A stretch of 59,895 bases of DNA from Bacillota bacterium. Its GTDB lineage: Bacteria; Bacillota; Clostridia; Acetivibrionales; DTU013. The stretch is from positions 1 through 59,895 of the forward strand of contig JAEZMD010000023.1 of assembly GCA_023435745.1 (NCBI GenBank). Direction: 5' to 3'. A program made the translations under genes and the position numbers. Positions 1 to 8,582 of this stretch are shown here, piece by piece; the first letter of the stretch is position 1; each line of letters starts with the position of its first letter. The notes under the pieces are model-generated. The model worked only from the letters and a program-made list of their open reading frames with translations. It had not been told where the DNA came from and did no database searches.

Positions 1-128
1 CCACTATTCAAAACGCTGATTTGATCCTGGTGCTGAAGGACGGCAGGATCGTTGAACAGGGAAACCATGAGGAGCTGATGAAGCAGGACCGGGTCTATGC
101 GCAGCTGTATAGGTCGCAGTTCCAGTAA
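1..128 (+). CDS. ABC transporter ATP-binding/permease protein, C-terminal fragment
   Basis: This is the 3' end of a gene that starts outside the window; the reading frame begins at base 3 and stops with TAA at 126-128. The visible 41 residues include the segment LVLKDGRIVEQGNHEELM. That is the strand and helix after the H-loop of an ABC ATPase of the multidrug/lipid exporter type (MsbA/LmrA-like), where 'GRIVEQGxHxEL' is nearly invariant. The tail QDRVYAQLYRSQFQ is the usual short C-terminus of fused permease-ATPase half transporters. The substrate cannot be told. It converges on the FAD oxidoreductase gene, with 70 bases between them and no clear terminator. Confidence 0.85.
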   Translation, partial: TIQNADLILVLKDGRIVEQGNHEELMKQDRVYAQLYRSQFQ

Positions 129-198
129 AAAAAGATGTTTGCAATGAATGAACATCGAGGCATACAACTCTAAAAGTACTGAACTATTTGAAGTAGTT

Positions 199-1536
199 TT
201 ATAGCCCCAAGCAAGCCCCAGCTTCCACCAGTGCCTCGTGTAAAGCTGTAATGTCAAGATTCTGTACGGAACAATAGTTTTCAAACGAAAGTGCTGCGGC
301 AATACCGGCAGCCTGCCCCATTGCAAAGCATGTAGGCATAACTCGCACAGCTCCTGCTGCCTGGTGAGTTGCTGATACAGGCCGCCCAGCCACCAATAAA
401 TTCTCAATCTTTTTAGGAACCATACAGCGGTATGGAATCTCATAGAAGTTGATGTCCTTCGGTTGTTCAAACAGGTCTGCTGTGCCTTTATTGTCATGAA
501 TATCCATTGGGAAACCACTGATTGCTATACAATCTTCGAAATGTTTCCCGCTCATAACATCTTCGATGGTGAGCATGTACTTGCCCTCGATATGTCGAGT
601 TTCTCGTGCACCAATCTCATTGCCTGAATCCATTAATAGTGCATTTTCAAAACCCGGGATATATTTCCGCAGGTAATTTACTACAATCTCTACTTGTCTC
701 CTGCCTTCCATCTCCGCCTCAGAGCGTTGATCAGCATCGGTACCATTAAATTGCTGTACACGAGTAGAATTTATAACCCACTGGCCTGGATAGGGTGTCT
801 CAAAAATGATTGCCCTTCTGCGGTTAATGGGAAAGTCACCCGCCTCACGTGCTTTTTGGGCAAGATTAATAAACATAAAGTCCTCAGGATGTTCCTCCAC
901 ATATCGACGGGTCTTTTCTGTGGCGACATTGGAAACACGAAACATAGTTGTCGCCGGTTGCATATTTCCATAGCCATCACCCAGTACATAAGGTACACCT
1001 GCCTTTACAGCAACATCTGCATCGCCGCTGCAATCAATAAACTGCTTTCCCTGAATTGCCCGAATACCACTTTTGTCTGTAATCAGAATTTTACTGATAC
1101 ACCCACCATCGCATATTGTATCAATAAATTGTCCATGAAAGAACACTCGGATACTGTTTTCCCTCACCAGTTCATCAGCCACCAGCTTAAATGTCTCGGG
1201 GTTAAAGGGAGTGATGTGATCCTGTCCAAAGGTTAAAAAGCCGGTAAGAGAGGTCCCTGTACTGATACAGGACGGATGAATTGCGCCTCCTTTATGCTCC
1301 ATACGTCGGACAAATTCTTCATAAATACCCCAAACAATCTGTTTGTTACCGTCGATAGTGTAGCTTTTCATTAAAGGAGCCATAAGCCCTGCCGTTGCCA
1401 TTCCGCCTAGAAAGCCATAACGCTCGATTAACGCTGTTTTACAGCCTTTTCTTGCGCTGGAAATTGCAGCAGCAATACCGGCAGGACCGCCCCCGATAAC
1501 GACAACATCAGCTTCATATACAACAGGGACTTTAAT
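199..1536 (-). CDS. FAD-dependent oxidoreductase (FAD_oxidored family), apparent ATT start
   Basis: Predicted flavoprotein of about 445 residues, last gene of the minus-strand ABC/aldolase operon. The first in-frame ATG (at 1401) would remove the dinucleotide-binding motif. Reading upstream in frame gives VVVIGGGPAGIAAAI (GxGxxG) followed by ALIERYGFLGG, exactly where the two paralogues at 7168 and 10044 carry theirs. The upstream in-frame stop leaves no ATG, GTG or TTG, so the only sensible start is ATT at 1536. It lies two bases after the TAG stop of the aldolase gene and next to AGGA. The C-terminal half has NLLVAGRPVSATHQAAGAVRV and MGQAAGIAAAL, a second FAD-contact region. Initiation by coupling at ATT is an inference; a lost start codon or a sequence error is also possible. 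The substrate is unknown, probably a hydroxyl group of a sugar or sugar acid. Confidence 0.8.
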   Translation of the reverse strand: MKVPVVYEADVVVIGGGPAGIAAAISSARKGCKTALIERYGFLGGMATAGLMAPLMKSYTIDGNKQIVWGIYEEFVRRMEHKGGAIHPSCISTGTSLTGFLTFGQDHITPFNPETFKLVADELVRENSIRVFFHGQFIDTICDGGCISKILITDKSGIRAIQGKQFIDCSGDADVAVKAGVPYVLGDGYGNMQPATTMFRVSNVATEKTRRYVEEHPEDFMFINLAQKAREAGDFPINRRRAIIFETPYPGQWVINSTRVQQFNGTDADQRSEAEMEGRRQVEIVVNYLRKYIPGFENALLMDSGNEIGARETRHIEGKYMLTIEDVMSGKHFEDCIAISGFPMDIHDNKGTADLFEQPKDINFYEIPYRCMVPKKIENLLVAGRPVSATHQAAGAVRVMPTCFAMGQAAGIAAALSFENYCSVQNLDITALHEALVEAGACLGL

Positions 1537-1538
1537 TC

Positions 1539-2444
1539 CTACAGGTTTGCAATACCGTTATTACGCAGAATAGTTAAAGCCTCTTTTTCCTGATCTTTGG
1601 TCAGATTAACCAAAGCAGAGGATATACCATCACCTGCAATCCCAAAAGCCTTGAGCAGATGCTTCATGCCGCTCATCCAGCAACCGTTAACGAATATACA
1701 TTTGCGAATTTTGTAGATCCTCTTTTGTAACTCATAACTTTCACGGACTCTTCCTTCCTGGCAAAGCTTATAAAGCTCAGTAAACAATTCCGGCATGTAG
1801 TTACCAAGACCGGGAATGCAGCCATCCGCACCATATAGCATGGCACTGGCGCAGAGTTCCTCGGCGCCATTAAGAATGGCGATATCTTTATCTTCACAAA
1901 GGAACAACGCACGCTGCAGCTGCTGCCAATCCGCAGTACTATCTTTATAAGCGACAATTTTGTCCCAGTCCGCCATAACTTCAATCGTTTCCGGGAGAAT
2001 GTTGGCGTGTGTGGTTTCCGGAATATTATAAACAGCAATGTCGATGTTGGTTTTACTGCAAATTTTTTCATAATGTCGCAGAATCTCATCCTGTCCAAAG
2101 CTGGTCAGATAGAAAGGCGGGGTGCATACTGCGATTTGACCGCCCATATCTTCAATTTTCCTGATTTTTTCTATTACACGAGTCGTACACGTATCAATTG
2201 CTCCGCAAAAAACCGGAACACGATTGTCGACGGCCTTTAAAACTTCACGTGTATTGGCTTCCCAGACAGAATCAGGCAAACGCAATGCTTCACCTGAAGT
2301 GCCATTTACAAAAACACCGGTTACTCCTCCCCTGACACAATAATCCACCAGATTTTTTACACCCTGCACATCCAGAGTTTCATCCGCCTTCAGGGGAGTG
2401 ACAAGGGGAGGAATAATACCATAATACTTTCTTTTGTTATTCAT
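1539..2444 (-). CDS. DapA/N-acetylneuraminate lyase family aldolase
   Basis: 301-residue class I aldolase of the dihydrodipicolinate synthase / N-acetylneuraminate lyase superfamily, a TIM barrel that works through a Schiff base. The expected lysine is K167 in VAYKDSTADW and the expected tyrosine is Y139 in AVYNIPETT. The loop NGTSGEALRL near residues 48-56 replaces the TTGE motif of true DHDPS, which argues for a catabolic lyase or dehydratase of a 2-keto-3-deoxy acid rather than lysine biosynthesis. Start ATG at 2444 with AAGGTG upstream. It sits directly after two sugar permeases and its stop is two bases before the presumed ATT start of the FAD oxidoreductase, so the genes are almost certainly cotranscribed. 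The YhcH-like gene in the opposite arm is often found in sialic acid clusters, but the exact substrate cannot be read from the sequence. Confidence 0.9.
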   Translation of the reverse strand: MNNKRKYYGIIPPLVTPLKADETLDVQGVKNLVDYCVRGGVTGVFVNGTSGEALRLPDSVWEANTREVLKAVDNRVPVFCGAIDTCTTRVIEKIRKIEDMGGQIAVCTPPFYLTSFGQDEILRHYEKICSKTNIDIAVYNIPETTHANILPETIEVMADWDKIVAYKDSTADWQQLQRALFLCEDKDIAILNGAEELCASAMLYGADGCIPGLGNYMPELFTELYKLCQEGRVRESYELQKRIYKIRKCIFVNGCWMSGMKHLLKAFGIAGDGISSALVNLTKDQEKEALTILRNNGIANL

Positions 2445-2465
2445 AGTGATTCATTCACCTTTCTA

Positions 2466-3344
2466 TTAGCCTTTTACCGATCCTGCAGTAATACCGGAGG
2501 TAAAGTATTTTTGGAAAATAAAGAAAATAATCAGAAGAGGAATAGCTGCAACAGCTGCGCCGGCGAACTTCAGACCGTAGTCGATGATATCCGGCTCAAC
2601 CATCATACGGGCGATACCGACAGATAACGTATAGGTAGATTTATCCAATGCCATTACATACTGCCACAGATAGGCATTCCATACCCGGATAAAGGCCAAA
2701 ATTCCGAGAGCGCCAATACCCGGCTTTGAAAGAGGTAAGCCGAACTTGAAGAAAAACCTAATATTATTGCAGCCGTCGATTCTTGCAGCCTCAACAATTT
2801 CATCAGGGATCCCGTCATAAAATTGCTTTAGCAGGAAAACGCCAAAGGGCATTGCTAATTCCGGGAAAATCAAAGATTTTAATGTACCACGCCATCCAAA
2901 CCCGGTCATCAGCTGATAGAGCGGCAGCAGATAAACCTCCTTTGGAAGCACCAGAGCTGCAATGACAAAGGCAAATACCATCTTGCTGCCGGGAAACTTT
3001 AACTTGGACAATGCGTAACCTGCCGCTGAAGATACAAGAACAATTCCTATGGTCGCAAGCAGGGAACTTGCAAAACTGTTATAAATCCAGCGTGAGGCAG
3101 GATTTTCTGTAAATATTTTCACATAGTTTCCAAAAGTTATTTGCTGTGGAAGCCAATCGGGAGGGATCTTCATTACATCATTCGCATATTTTACGGAGCC
3201 GGTTAAAAGCCAATAAACCGGAAAAACAGATGCGACACAAAAAATCGTAATCAATAGGTTAACAATAAAGTCACCTTTCGACTTATTCCATACTCTTACG
3301 AACCCAAAAGACATCAATATGTCTGAGAATGCCGGCCTTTTCAT
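2466..3344 (-). CDS. Carbohydrate ABC transporter permease (MalG-like, CUT1)
   Basis: 292-residue inner-membrane permease with about six hydrophobic segments. The cytoplasmic EAA loop reads EAARIDGCNNIRFFFKFGLP followed by LSKPGIGALG, the coupling helix that contacts the ATPase. The C-terminus ending in TSGITAGSVKG is characteristic of MalG/LacG-type subunits. ATG at 3344 is preceded by GAGGAGG. It lies 14 bases after the MalF-like permease. No ATPase gene is present in the operon, which is common for CUT1 importers in Firmicutes that share a general MsmK-type ATPase encoded elsewhere. Confidence 0.93.
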   Translation of the reverse strand: MKRPAFSDILMSFGFVRVWNKSKGDFIVNLLITIFCVASVFPVYWLLTGSVKYANDVMKIPPDWLPQQITFGNYVKIFTENPASRWIYNSFASSLLATIGIVLVSSAAGYALSKLKFPGSKMVFAFVIAALVLPKEVYLLPLYQLMTGFGWRGTLKSLIFPELAMPFGVFLLKQFYDGIPDEIVEAARIDGCNNIRFFFKFGLPLSKPGIGALGILAFIRVWNAYLWQYVMALDKSTYTLSVGIARMMVEPDIIDYGLKFAGAAVAAIPLLIIFFIFQKYFTSGITAGSVKG

Positions 3345-3358
3345 AATTTCCTCCTCTT

Positions 3359-4258
3359 TTATTTCTCACTACTCTTAATAGCACGGAACTGAACAAATAC
3401 AAGCAGGATAGAGAACAGAAACAGTACGACTCCCAGCGCAGAGGCCAGACCAAAATTCCCATTGGCAAATCCCTCCTGATAAAGCAGATACATCATGGAC
3501 GTTGTAGAACGACTGGGTCCACCATTGGTCAACAATTGAATCAGCACAAATACACGAATAATGGCAGAGGTTTGCGTTACAAAATTCAAAAGCGTCGTAG
3601 GACTGGTAAGGGGTATCAGAATATATCGAAATATATCAAGGCGGTTACCGCCGTCAATTTCCAATGCTTCAATTAACTCTTTTGGGATACCGATCATGGA
3701 TGCAACATACAGAATAACACATTGACCGATGTTAACAGTGAACAGGACGAGAATCAAAACAATTTTTGCTGTAGTCGTATTACCTAAAACATTAAAGGGT
3801 TCAACACTGAAAATATTATAAATATAGCGTAATAATCCGTTTTGGGAATCCAGCATAAATCTCCAGATGATTGACATAACTGCAGCCGATGCAATGACAG
3901 GAATATAAAGACAAATCCGCACAAAAGAAGTATAGCGTACCGCCTTATCAAAAATGCTGCCTGCTATTAGGATACCGATAATACATAGCATGGGGACAAC
4001 CGTAAAAACAAACAGCATAGTGTTGCGAATTGCCATAAGGTAGGTCTCATTGGAAAAAACCTTAATATAGTTATTCATTCCAACGAAAGACATCCTACCG
4101 AATCGAAAGTCAAATACACTATTATACAGACCTTTTGCCATAGGGTACAGTATGAAAACCGCTGCTAAAATGATAAAAGGGGCAATGAACATATAACCAT
4201 TTACTGCATCGATCAGCTTTTTATTTTGTCTGTATGCCCGAAATCTTTGCGCTAACAA
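3359..4258 (-). CDS. Carbohydrate ABC transporter permease (MalF-like, CUT1)
   Basis: 299-residue permease, partner of the following MalG-like gene. Hydrophobic segments begin near residues 24, 73, 107, 155, 207 and 265. The EAA loop is EALEIDGGNRLDIFRYILIP. The likely start is TTG at 4258: AGGAGG lies nine bases upstream and no ATG is available in frame nearby. It follows the solute-binding protein gene, from which it is separated by a perfect intercistronic stem-loop. Together with the binding protein it should import a sugar or sugar derivative. Confidence 0.92.
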   Translation of the reverse strand: MLAQRFRAYRQNKKLIDAVNGYMFIAPFIILAAVFILYPMAKGLYNSVFDFRFGRMSFVGMNNYIKVFSNETYLMAIRNTMLFVFTVVPMLCIIGILIAGSIFDKAVRYTSFVRICLYIPVIASAAVMSIIWRFMLDSQNGLLRYIYNIFSVEPFNVLGNTTTAKIVLILVLFTVNIGQCVILYVASMIGIPKELIEALEIDGGNRLDIFRYILIPLTSPTTLLNFVTQTSAIIRVFVLIQLLTNGGPSRSTTSMMYLLYQEGFANGNFGLASALGVVLFLFSILLVFVQFRAIKSSEK

Positions 4259-4280
4259 ATAATGTTACCTCCTAGAATCC

Positions 4281-4313
4281 AGGTTGTATACGCTGTTTAA
4301 GCGTATACAACCT
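4281..4313. other. Intercistronic stem-loop after solute-binding protein gene
   Basis: A perfect 14-bp inverted repeat (AGGTTGTATACGCT, five-base loop, then its complement) lies between the binding-protein gene and the first permease gene. It is not followed by a T-run on the minus strand, so it is more likely an RNA-stabilising or partial-termination hairpin than a full terminator. Such hairpins let binding proteins be made in excess over permeases, as known for malE-malF. The second ABC operon has the same arrangement at 30788-30818. Confidence 0.7.
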
Positions 4314-4353
4314 GACAATAAAAACACAGATACAAATTATACATCCTTGCAGC

Positions 4354-5754
4354 TTACTTCTTCAGAACAAGAGAATTATCCGTGTATTCCTGAATGATTT
4401 CATTAGCATTTTTCATGTAGTCGGTTAAAGCCTGCAGGGCGGTCTTCTGACCAGAAAAGCAGCTCTGTATCTCGGGATAAAATGTAGCACGGGTAGCAAC
4501 CCAGCCGGGAGCTGCATCTGTGAAGTCAAACAGATATTTCTCAGCATCCTGATAGGAAGTATACAGTGGGTTTTCAGCTTTCAGCTTCTCAACAACCGAG
4601 CCGCATGTCGGTACACCATTAATCATATCGGGCATGAATTCAACTGAATTTTCCGCCAGCCACTTTAAGAATTCAGCAGCAACCAGAGTTTGATCGTCAT
4701 CGACATTCATCATGGCAAAACCATAGGTATACTGATGCATAGCGCCTGTGTCTGTACCGTCGGCACGTTGAACAGGAATTGCTGCTATACGGATATCAAA
4801 AGCCTCTGCATCGCCTTTTTTGAAAGCAGCCAAATGGTTCAGATATGATTGAAACTGTCCTGCGGAGATTGCACACATTTGATTTCTGAAATCTGCGTTG
4901 CAGTCCGTCCACAAGCGAGTGGTTACATCAGAGTTTGTATAACCCGAATCAATCCATTCCTTAACCTTTTCTAAGGCTTTAACCACCTTTTCGTCCTCAG
5001 CAGCCGCACAATAGGAGTTTTCAAAAACATAGCCGTCATACAAGCGGAGCAGGTTGTGTAAGTAAGAGTCATTCTGCTCATTTGCAGAGTACATTGTCAT
5101 AACATACTTTTCACTGCCGGACAGATAAGATTTCAGTTTGGGCAGAATTACGGTATCCAGGTCCTCCAATGTCCAGCAGGCAATCGCATTACTGTCTTCG
5201 GTAACATATGCTTCCAGACCGGCTGCTTTAAACATATCCGCATTGTACAGAAAACCCTGCGAAGATGTAAATACAGGAACCATATAGTAATCATTGCCAA
5301 CAGTAACCATATCCAGAGCCGTTTCAGACATATCGTCCGCATATGCCTCATTAATTATGTCGGTAACAGGCTTGATGGTTCCTTGATGAATTTCGTCAGC
5401 TGAAGTAAAAAAACCCGTCAGGAAAAGGGATGGCAAAGTACCGCTCTCTTTTGCCAGAGCTAACTTTTGGGGACGCTCAGAGCCAGGAAAAGCTTCTACA
5501 TTTAAAGTATACGTTGGGCGCTCAGATTTAAAACCCTCTACTGCAGCAATGATACCTGCTTCAAGATTCTGGGAGTCCGTCCAGATGGTCGTCGTGATTT
5601 CCTTTTCTGTCACTTTTTCTTCGGTGGTTGGTGCAACGGTAGCAGGTGCAGCAGTGCTGGTGTCTGAGGAGACAGGTGGTTTTTCACTTTCTCCGCATGC
5701 AGCAAGACTTAAAATCATACATGCACACAACAGCATTGCAAATAACTTCTTCAT
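4354..5754 (-). CDS. Extracellular solute-binding protein, lipoprotein (CUT1)
   Basis: 466-residue substrate-binding lipoprotein of the family 1 sugar type. The N-terminus is a lipoprotein signal (MKKLFAMLLCACMILSLAAC), with the lipidated cysteine in the LAAC box at residue 20, followed by a Ser/Thr/Pro/Glu-rich linker to about residue 55. The mature part has the usual alternating two-lobe composition. ATG at 5754 is preceded by AAAGGAGG. It is the first gene of the minus-strand operon; the operator-like palindrome at 5807-5820 lies directly upstream. The ligand is unknown; from the neighbours a sugar acid or a keto-deoxy sugar is plausible. Confidence 0.93.
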   Translation of the reverse strand: MKKLFAMLLCACMILSLAACGESEKPPVSSDTSTAAPATVAPTTEEKVTEKEITTTIWTDSQNLEAGIIAAVEGFKSERPTYTLNVEAFPGSERPQKLALAKESGTLPSLFLTGFFTSADEIHQGTIKPVTDIINEAYADDMSETALDMVTVGNDYYMVPVFTSSQGFLYNADMFKAAGLEAYVTEDSNAIACWTLEDLDTVILPKLKSYLSGSEKYVMTMYSANEQNDSYLHNLLRLYDGYVFENSYCAAAEDEKVVKALEKVKEWIDSGYTNSDVTTRLWTDCNADFRNQMCAISAGQFQSYLNHLAAFKKGDAEAFDIRIAAIPVQRADGTDTGAMHQYTYGFAMMNVDDDQTLVAAEFLKWLAENSVEFMPDMINGVPTCGSVVEKLKAENPLYTSYQDAEKYLFDFTDAAPGWVATRATFYPEIQSCFSGQKTALQALTDYMKNANEIIQEYTDNSLVLKK

Positions 5755-5772
5755 CGATTGTTCCTCCTTTTA

Positions 5773-5820
5773 TTATTATAAATCAACTTTTTTTATTATA
5801 AATCAACACGTCCGGACGTG
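5773..5820 (-). promoter_or_regulatory. Operator palindrome and tandem promoter-like repeat upstream of the ABC operon
   Basis: A perfect 14-bp palindrome CACGTCCGGACGTG (5807-5820) lies just upstream of the binding-protein gene and right behind the regulator gene. Next to it a 15-base unit TTATTATAAATCAAC occurs twice (5773-5787 and 5793-5807), exactly 20 bases apart. On the minus strand each copy reads GTTGATTTATAATAA, which carries TATAAT. The palindrome has the central CG typical of LacI-type operators, although the regulator has a GntR-like DNA-binding domain. Inference: promoter plus binding site for the regulator at 5832-6908. Confidence 0.6.
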
Positions 5821-5831
5821 GATTTATCTTC

Positions 5832-6908
5832 CTAAACAGTTATTCCCGGGCCCAAACAGCTCTCACGCACTTCAATACTGGGCTGGTACAAATAATAATT
5901 AAATTCTGAAAGTTCTTGATGGTTCACCATTTTCCATAATAATTCTGCGGATTTCTGTCCGATTTCAACATTCTTGTATGCCAGTGTCGTAAGCCTCGGT
6001 TTGGATATTTCACAAATATCCGAGTTATCGTATCCGATGATTCCAATATCGGTAGATACTCTCCTTCCGCTATCGGAAATAGCCGCATACACCCCTTGGG
6101 AAATCGTATCATTGAAACAAAATACCGCGTCAATATCCGGATCTGTATTCAACAAACGCATCATAGAGGAGTAGCCGGCAATCGGGCTATCTTTTTCTTC
6201 CAGAATAATATTACTCCGGTCAATGTCTATGTTGTTTTCCATCAGCGCGCTTAAGTAGCCATGGCAACGATTAATACTTGTCTTATACCTGGTTCTGGAT
6301 ATGTATGCAATTTTCCGGTAGCCCTTTTCAATCAAATGTTTTGTCGCAATATAACCGCCATAAAAATCATTCGATGAAACAACAGGTGCAGAAATCCCCT
6401 CGACTGAGCGATTGCAGAATACAAATGGGATTTTAGCTTCAGTTAGCTGATTATAGAGCCGGTAGTTTTCCGGTACATCACTTGAAATAACCGGCACAAT
6501 AATAAATCCGGCTACACCTGATTGCATTAACCGCTTAATATACTGCTCCTGTTTATCAGCATTGTTATCGGAATTGCATAAAGTGATGCTAATCCCATAT
6601 TGCTGCGCAACATTCTCGATGCCGCGCACCATACCCGGATAGATCGACTCCATTATATTGGGAACAATAACCCCCCAGTATCCATTGCTTTCTTCCCGCT
6701 TGTCCAACAGCGCGTTCACATATGTTCCGCTGCCATTCATTGAGGTTAATATGCCCTCAGCGACAAGTTCACGGATCGCCTTATCCAAAGTTGTCCTGGT
6801 CGTTTCCAGTGTCACGCATAAATCCGGTCTTGACGGCAGCTTTTCATTGGCGCTGAAATTCCCAATGATATCCAGAAGCTTCACTTTAATCTCTTTATAA
6901 CGTAACAT
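5832..6908 (-). CDS. GntR-HTH / LacI-type sensor transcriptional regulator (AraR-like architecture)
   Basis: 358-residue regulator. Residues 1-70 form a GntR-type winged helix (KLPSRPDLCVTLETTRTTLDKAIRELVAEGILTS, with the wing GSGTYV at about 60). Residues 75-350 are a periplasmic-binding-protein-like sensor of the LacI/GalR type (GYWGVIVPNI, GFIIVPVIS, PFVFCNRSV, KIAYISRT, DAVFCFND, IGIIGYDNSDI). This combination is known from AraR and relatives, which leave DNA on sugar binding. It lies between the two catabolic arms and its start is overlapped by the inverted repeat GTAACA-n-TGTTAC (6900-6912), which may serve autoregulation. Inducer unknown, presumably the substrate of this cluster. ATG at 6908 with GGAGG upstream. 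Confidence 0.9.
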   Translation of the reverse strand: MLRYKEIKVKLLDIIGNFSANEKLPSRPDLCVTLETTRTTLDKAIRELVAEGILTSMNGSGTYVNALLDKREESNGYWGVIVPNIMESIYPGMVRGIENVAQQYGISITLCNSDNNADKQEQYIKRLMQSGVAGFIIVPVISSDVPENYRLYNQLTEAKIPFVFCNRSVEGISAPVVSSNDFYGGYIATKHLIEKGYRKIAYISRTRYKTSINRCHGYLSALMENNIDIDRSNIILEEKDSPIAGYSSMMRLLNTDPDIDAVFCFNDTISQGVYAAISDSGRRVSTDIGIIGYDNSDICEISKPRLTTLAYKNVEIGQKSAELLWKMVNHQELSEFNYYLYQPSIEVRESCLGPGITV

Positions 6909-7095
6909 TGTTACCTCCGGTTATGCATAATCTGTTGAAAACACAAGTTGCCCGATACTCTATTGATAAATATACACATCTGCCCGCACATTGTCAATAA
7001 AACAAGCTTTTTCGGTCAGCTTTTTCACCAAATCAGTCAGCTTCTAAAAATAAAACGTAATTTAGACATCTTTCTAAATATTTGTCCTTTTTTTA

Positions 7096-7124
7096 TTGAC
7101 TTGACCGCTCGCAAGTGATACTTT
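7096..7124 (+). promoter_or_regulatory. Candidate promoter of the FAD/dehydrogenase operon
   Basis: In the 259-base gap between the regulator and the first plus-strand FAD gene, TTGACT (7096-7101) is followed after 17 bases by TACTTT, with GATACT overlapping at 7117; a shifted TTGACC also exists. The segment carries the interrupted repeat ACTTG-8-CAAGT over the spacer, a possible binding site. The rest of the gap is AT-rich, with an IR TTTAGA-6-TCTAAA at 7061-7078. I see no copy of the 5807 palindrome here. Confidence 0.35.
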
Positions 7125-7167
7125 TATTGACGTAGGAATAAACGCAGATTTTGAAAGGAGTATTTTT

Positions 7168-8556
7168 ATGTTTGACATTCAACGCTCCGATCACTATGAC
7201 TTTATAGTGTGCGGCGGAGGGCCTTCCGGTTTTGCCGCTGCCGTCAGTGCGGCACGCAAGGGATTGAGAACAGCAATTGTGGAAAGGCTTGGCTGTCTGG
7301 GTGGAGTTGCTACTGCCGGAGGAATTAATTATTTCCTGGCCGGACGTAAGCTGGATGAGCAAAGTCAAAAGCATGTCCGTGTTATTGGCGGTATTTTCGA
7401 TGAGATTACAGATAAACTAATTGCAGATGGCAATGCCATTGAGCCGGATACTATCGATCTGCACTTTAATCCCATTGGCTGGTATCCCCGCATGGCGTCC
7501 GGCATCGTTTTTGATGAATCGGCTCTCAAAGTCCTTATGGATAATATGTGCGGGGAGCTGGGTATCCGCGTTTACTATAACTCTTCTGTAATCGCTGCCA
7601 ATACGGCCAACCGAATGATCAACTCCATTATTATTCATAACAAGGATGGTTTAATCTCTCTGGAGGCTAACTGCTTTGCCGATTGCACAGGCGATGCGGA
7701 TTTGATTGCCGCTGCTGGCTGCAGCTTTTATAAAGGCCGTGAAACCGACGGACTTATGGCGCCTGCTTCCCTGGAGATGCATGTTGACAATGTGGATGGC
7801 GATGAGCTCGTCCGTTATCAGAATGAGCATCAATCCCCGAAGCTGGTTGAAATTATTGATTGTTTGAAAAAAGATGGGATCTGGAAATTTCCTTATGAGA
7901 TTTTTGTCTGCATGCAGCTAATGGATAAAGATGTATTCCTGATCAATACCATCCGGCAGGTGGGTGTAGACGGTACCAGCGAGGTGTCTGTAAGCAGGGC
8001 GTTGGCTCAGGGTCGCAGGGAAAGCATTGAACTGTTCAAAATTATAAAAGAATACTTTCCAGGGTTTAAAAAGGCCCGGATTCGCAAGCTGTGCGATAGC
8101 ATCGGCATCCGTGAGTCCCGTCGGCTCTGCGGGAGGACTGTTGTTACTACGCAGGCTGCACTGGACGGTGTAAAGTATGATGATTGCATCGCTGCTACTA
8201 CATACAACTTTGATTTGCCTGATCCTCTGAAACCCAGCTATGATCCTATGATGGGAGACGCAAAAAATCCTAACGCAAAACGCAGACATGTCGTCATCCA
8301 AATTCCTTACCGCAGCCTGCTGCCTCAGGAAGTTGACAACCTGATTGCCGCCGGCCGGTGTATCAGTGCAGAGCGTGAAGTTCTTGGCGCCATTCGTATT
8401 ATGGGACCTTGCATGCAAATTGGACAGGCCGCGGGCACAGCAGCCGCCATGACTATTTTTGCAGACAACAATTTCAGTAAAATCAATACCAGCTTTCTTC
8501 AGGAAACCCTGTGGAAGGATGGCGTCCTCAATCCCAACGAGTTACATTTTAAATAA
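7168..8556 (+). CDS. FAD-dependent oxidoreductase (FAD_oxidored family)
   Basis: 462-residue flavoprotein, paralogue of those at 199-1536 and 10044-11339. The N-terminal Rossmann segment is DFIVCGGGPSGFAAAVSAAR (GxGxxG, residues 11-30), followed by AIVERLGCLGG and VATAGG, the FAD-ribose and pyrophosphate contacts of this family. DCTGDADLIAAAG near residue 170 and LIAAGRCISAE with MQIGQAAGTAAAM near the C-terminus are the other family landmarks. No signal peptide, so cytoplasmic. ATG at 7168 has GAAAGGAG upstream. First gene of the plus-strand operon; the next gene is a hydroxyacid dehydrogenase. Oxidation of an alcohol or amine group of a carbohydrate-derived acid is likely, the exact reaction unknown. 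Confidence 0.9.
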   Translation: MFDIQRSDHYDFIVCGGGPSGFAAAVSAARKGLRTAIVERLGCLGGVATAGGINYFLAGRKLDEQSQKHVRVIGGIFDEITDKLIADGNAIEPDTIDLHFNPIGWYPRMASGIVFDESALKVLMDNMCGELGIRVYYNSSVIAANTANRMINSIIIHNKDGLISLEANCFADCTGDADLIAAAGCSFYKGRETDGLMAPASLEMHVDNVDGDELVRYQNEHQSPKLVEIIDCLKKDGIWKFPYEIFVCMQLMDKDVFLINTIRQVGVDGTSEVSVSRALAQGRRESIELFKIIKEYFPGFKKARIRKLCDSIGIRESRRLCGRTVVTTQAALDGVKYDDCIAATTYNFDLPDPLKPSYDPMMGDAKNPNAKRRHVVIQIPYRSLLPQEVDNLIAAGRCISAEREVLGAIRIMGPCMQIGQAAGTAAAMTIFADNNFSKINTSFLQETLWKDGVLNPNELHFK

Positions 8557-8582
8557 TAACAGAATACAAAGAAGGAGTTATA

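Noticed and set aside
2007..2240. Small plus-strand frame opposite the aldolase gene
   Set aside because: Shadow of the aldolase codons; no start signals.
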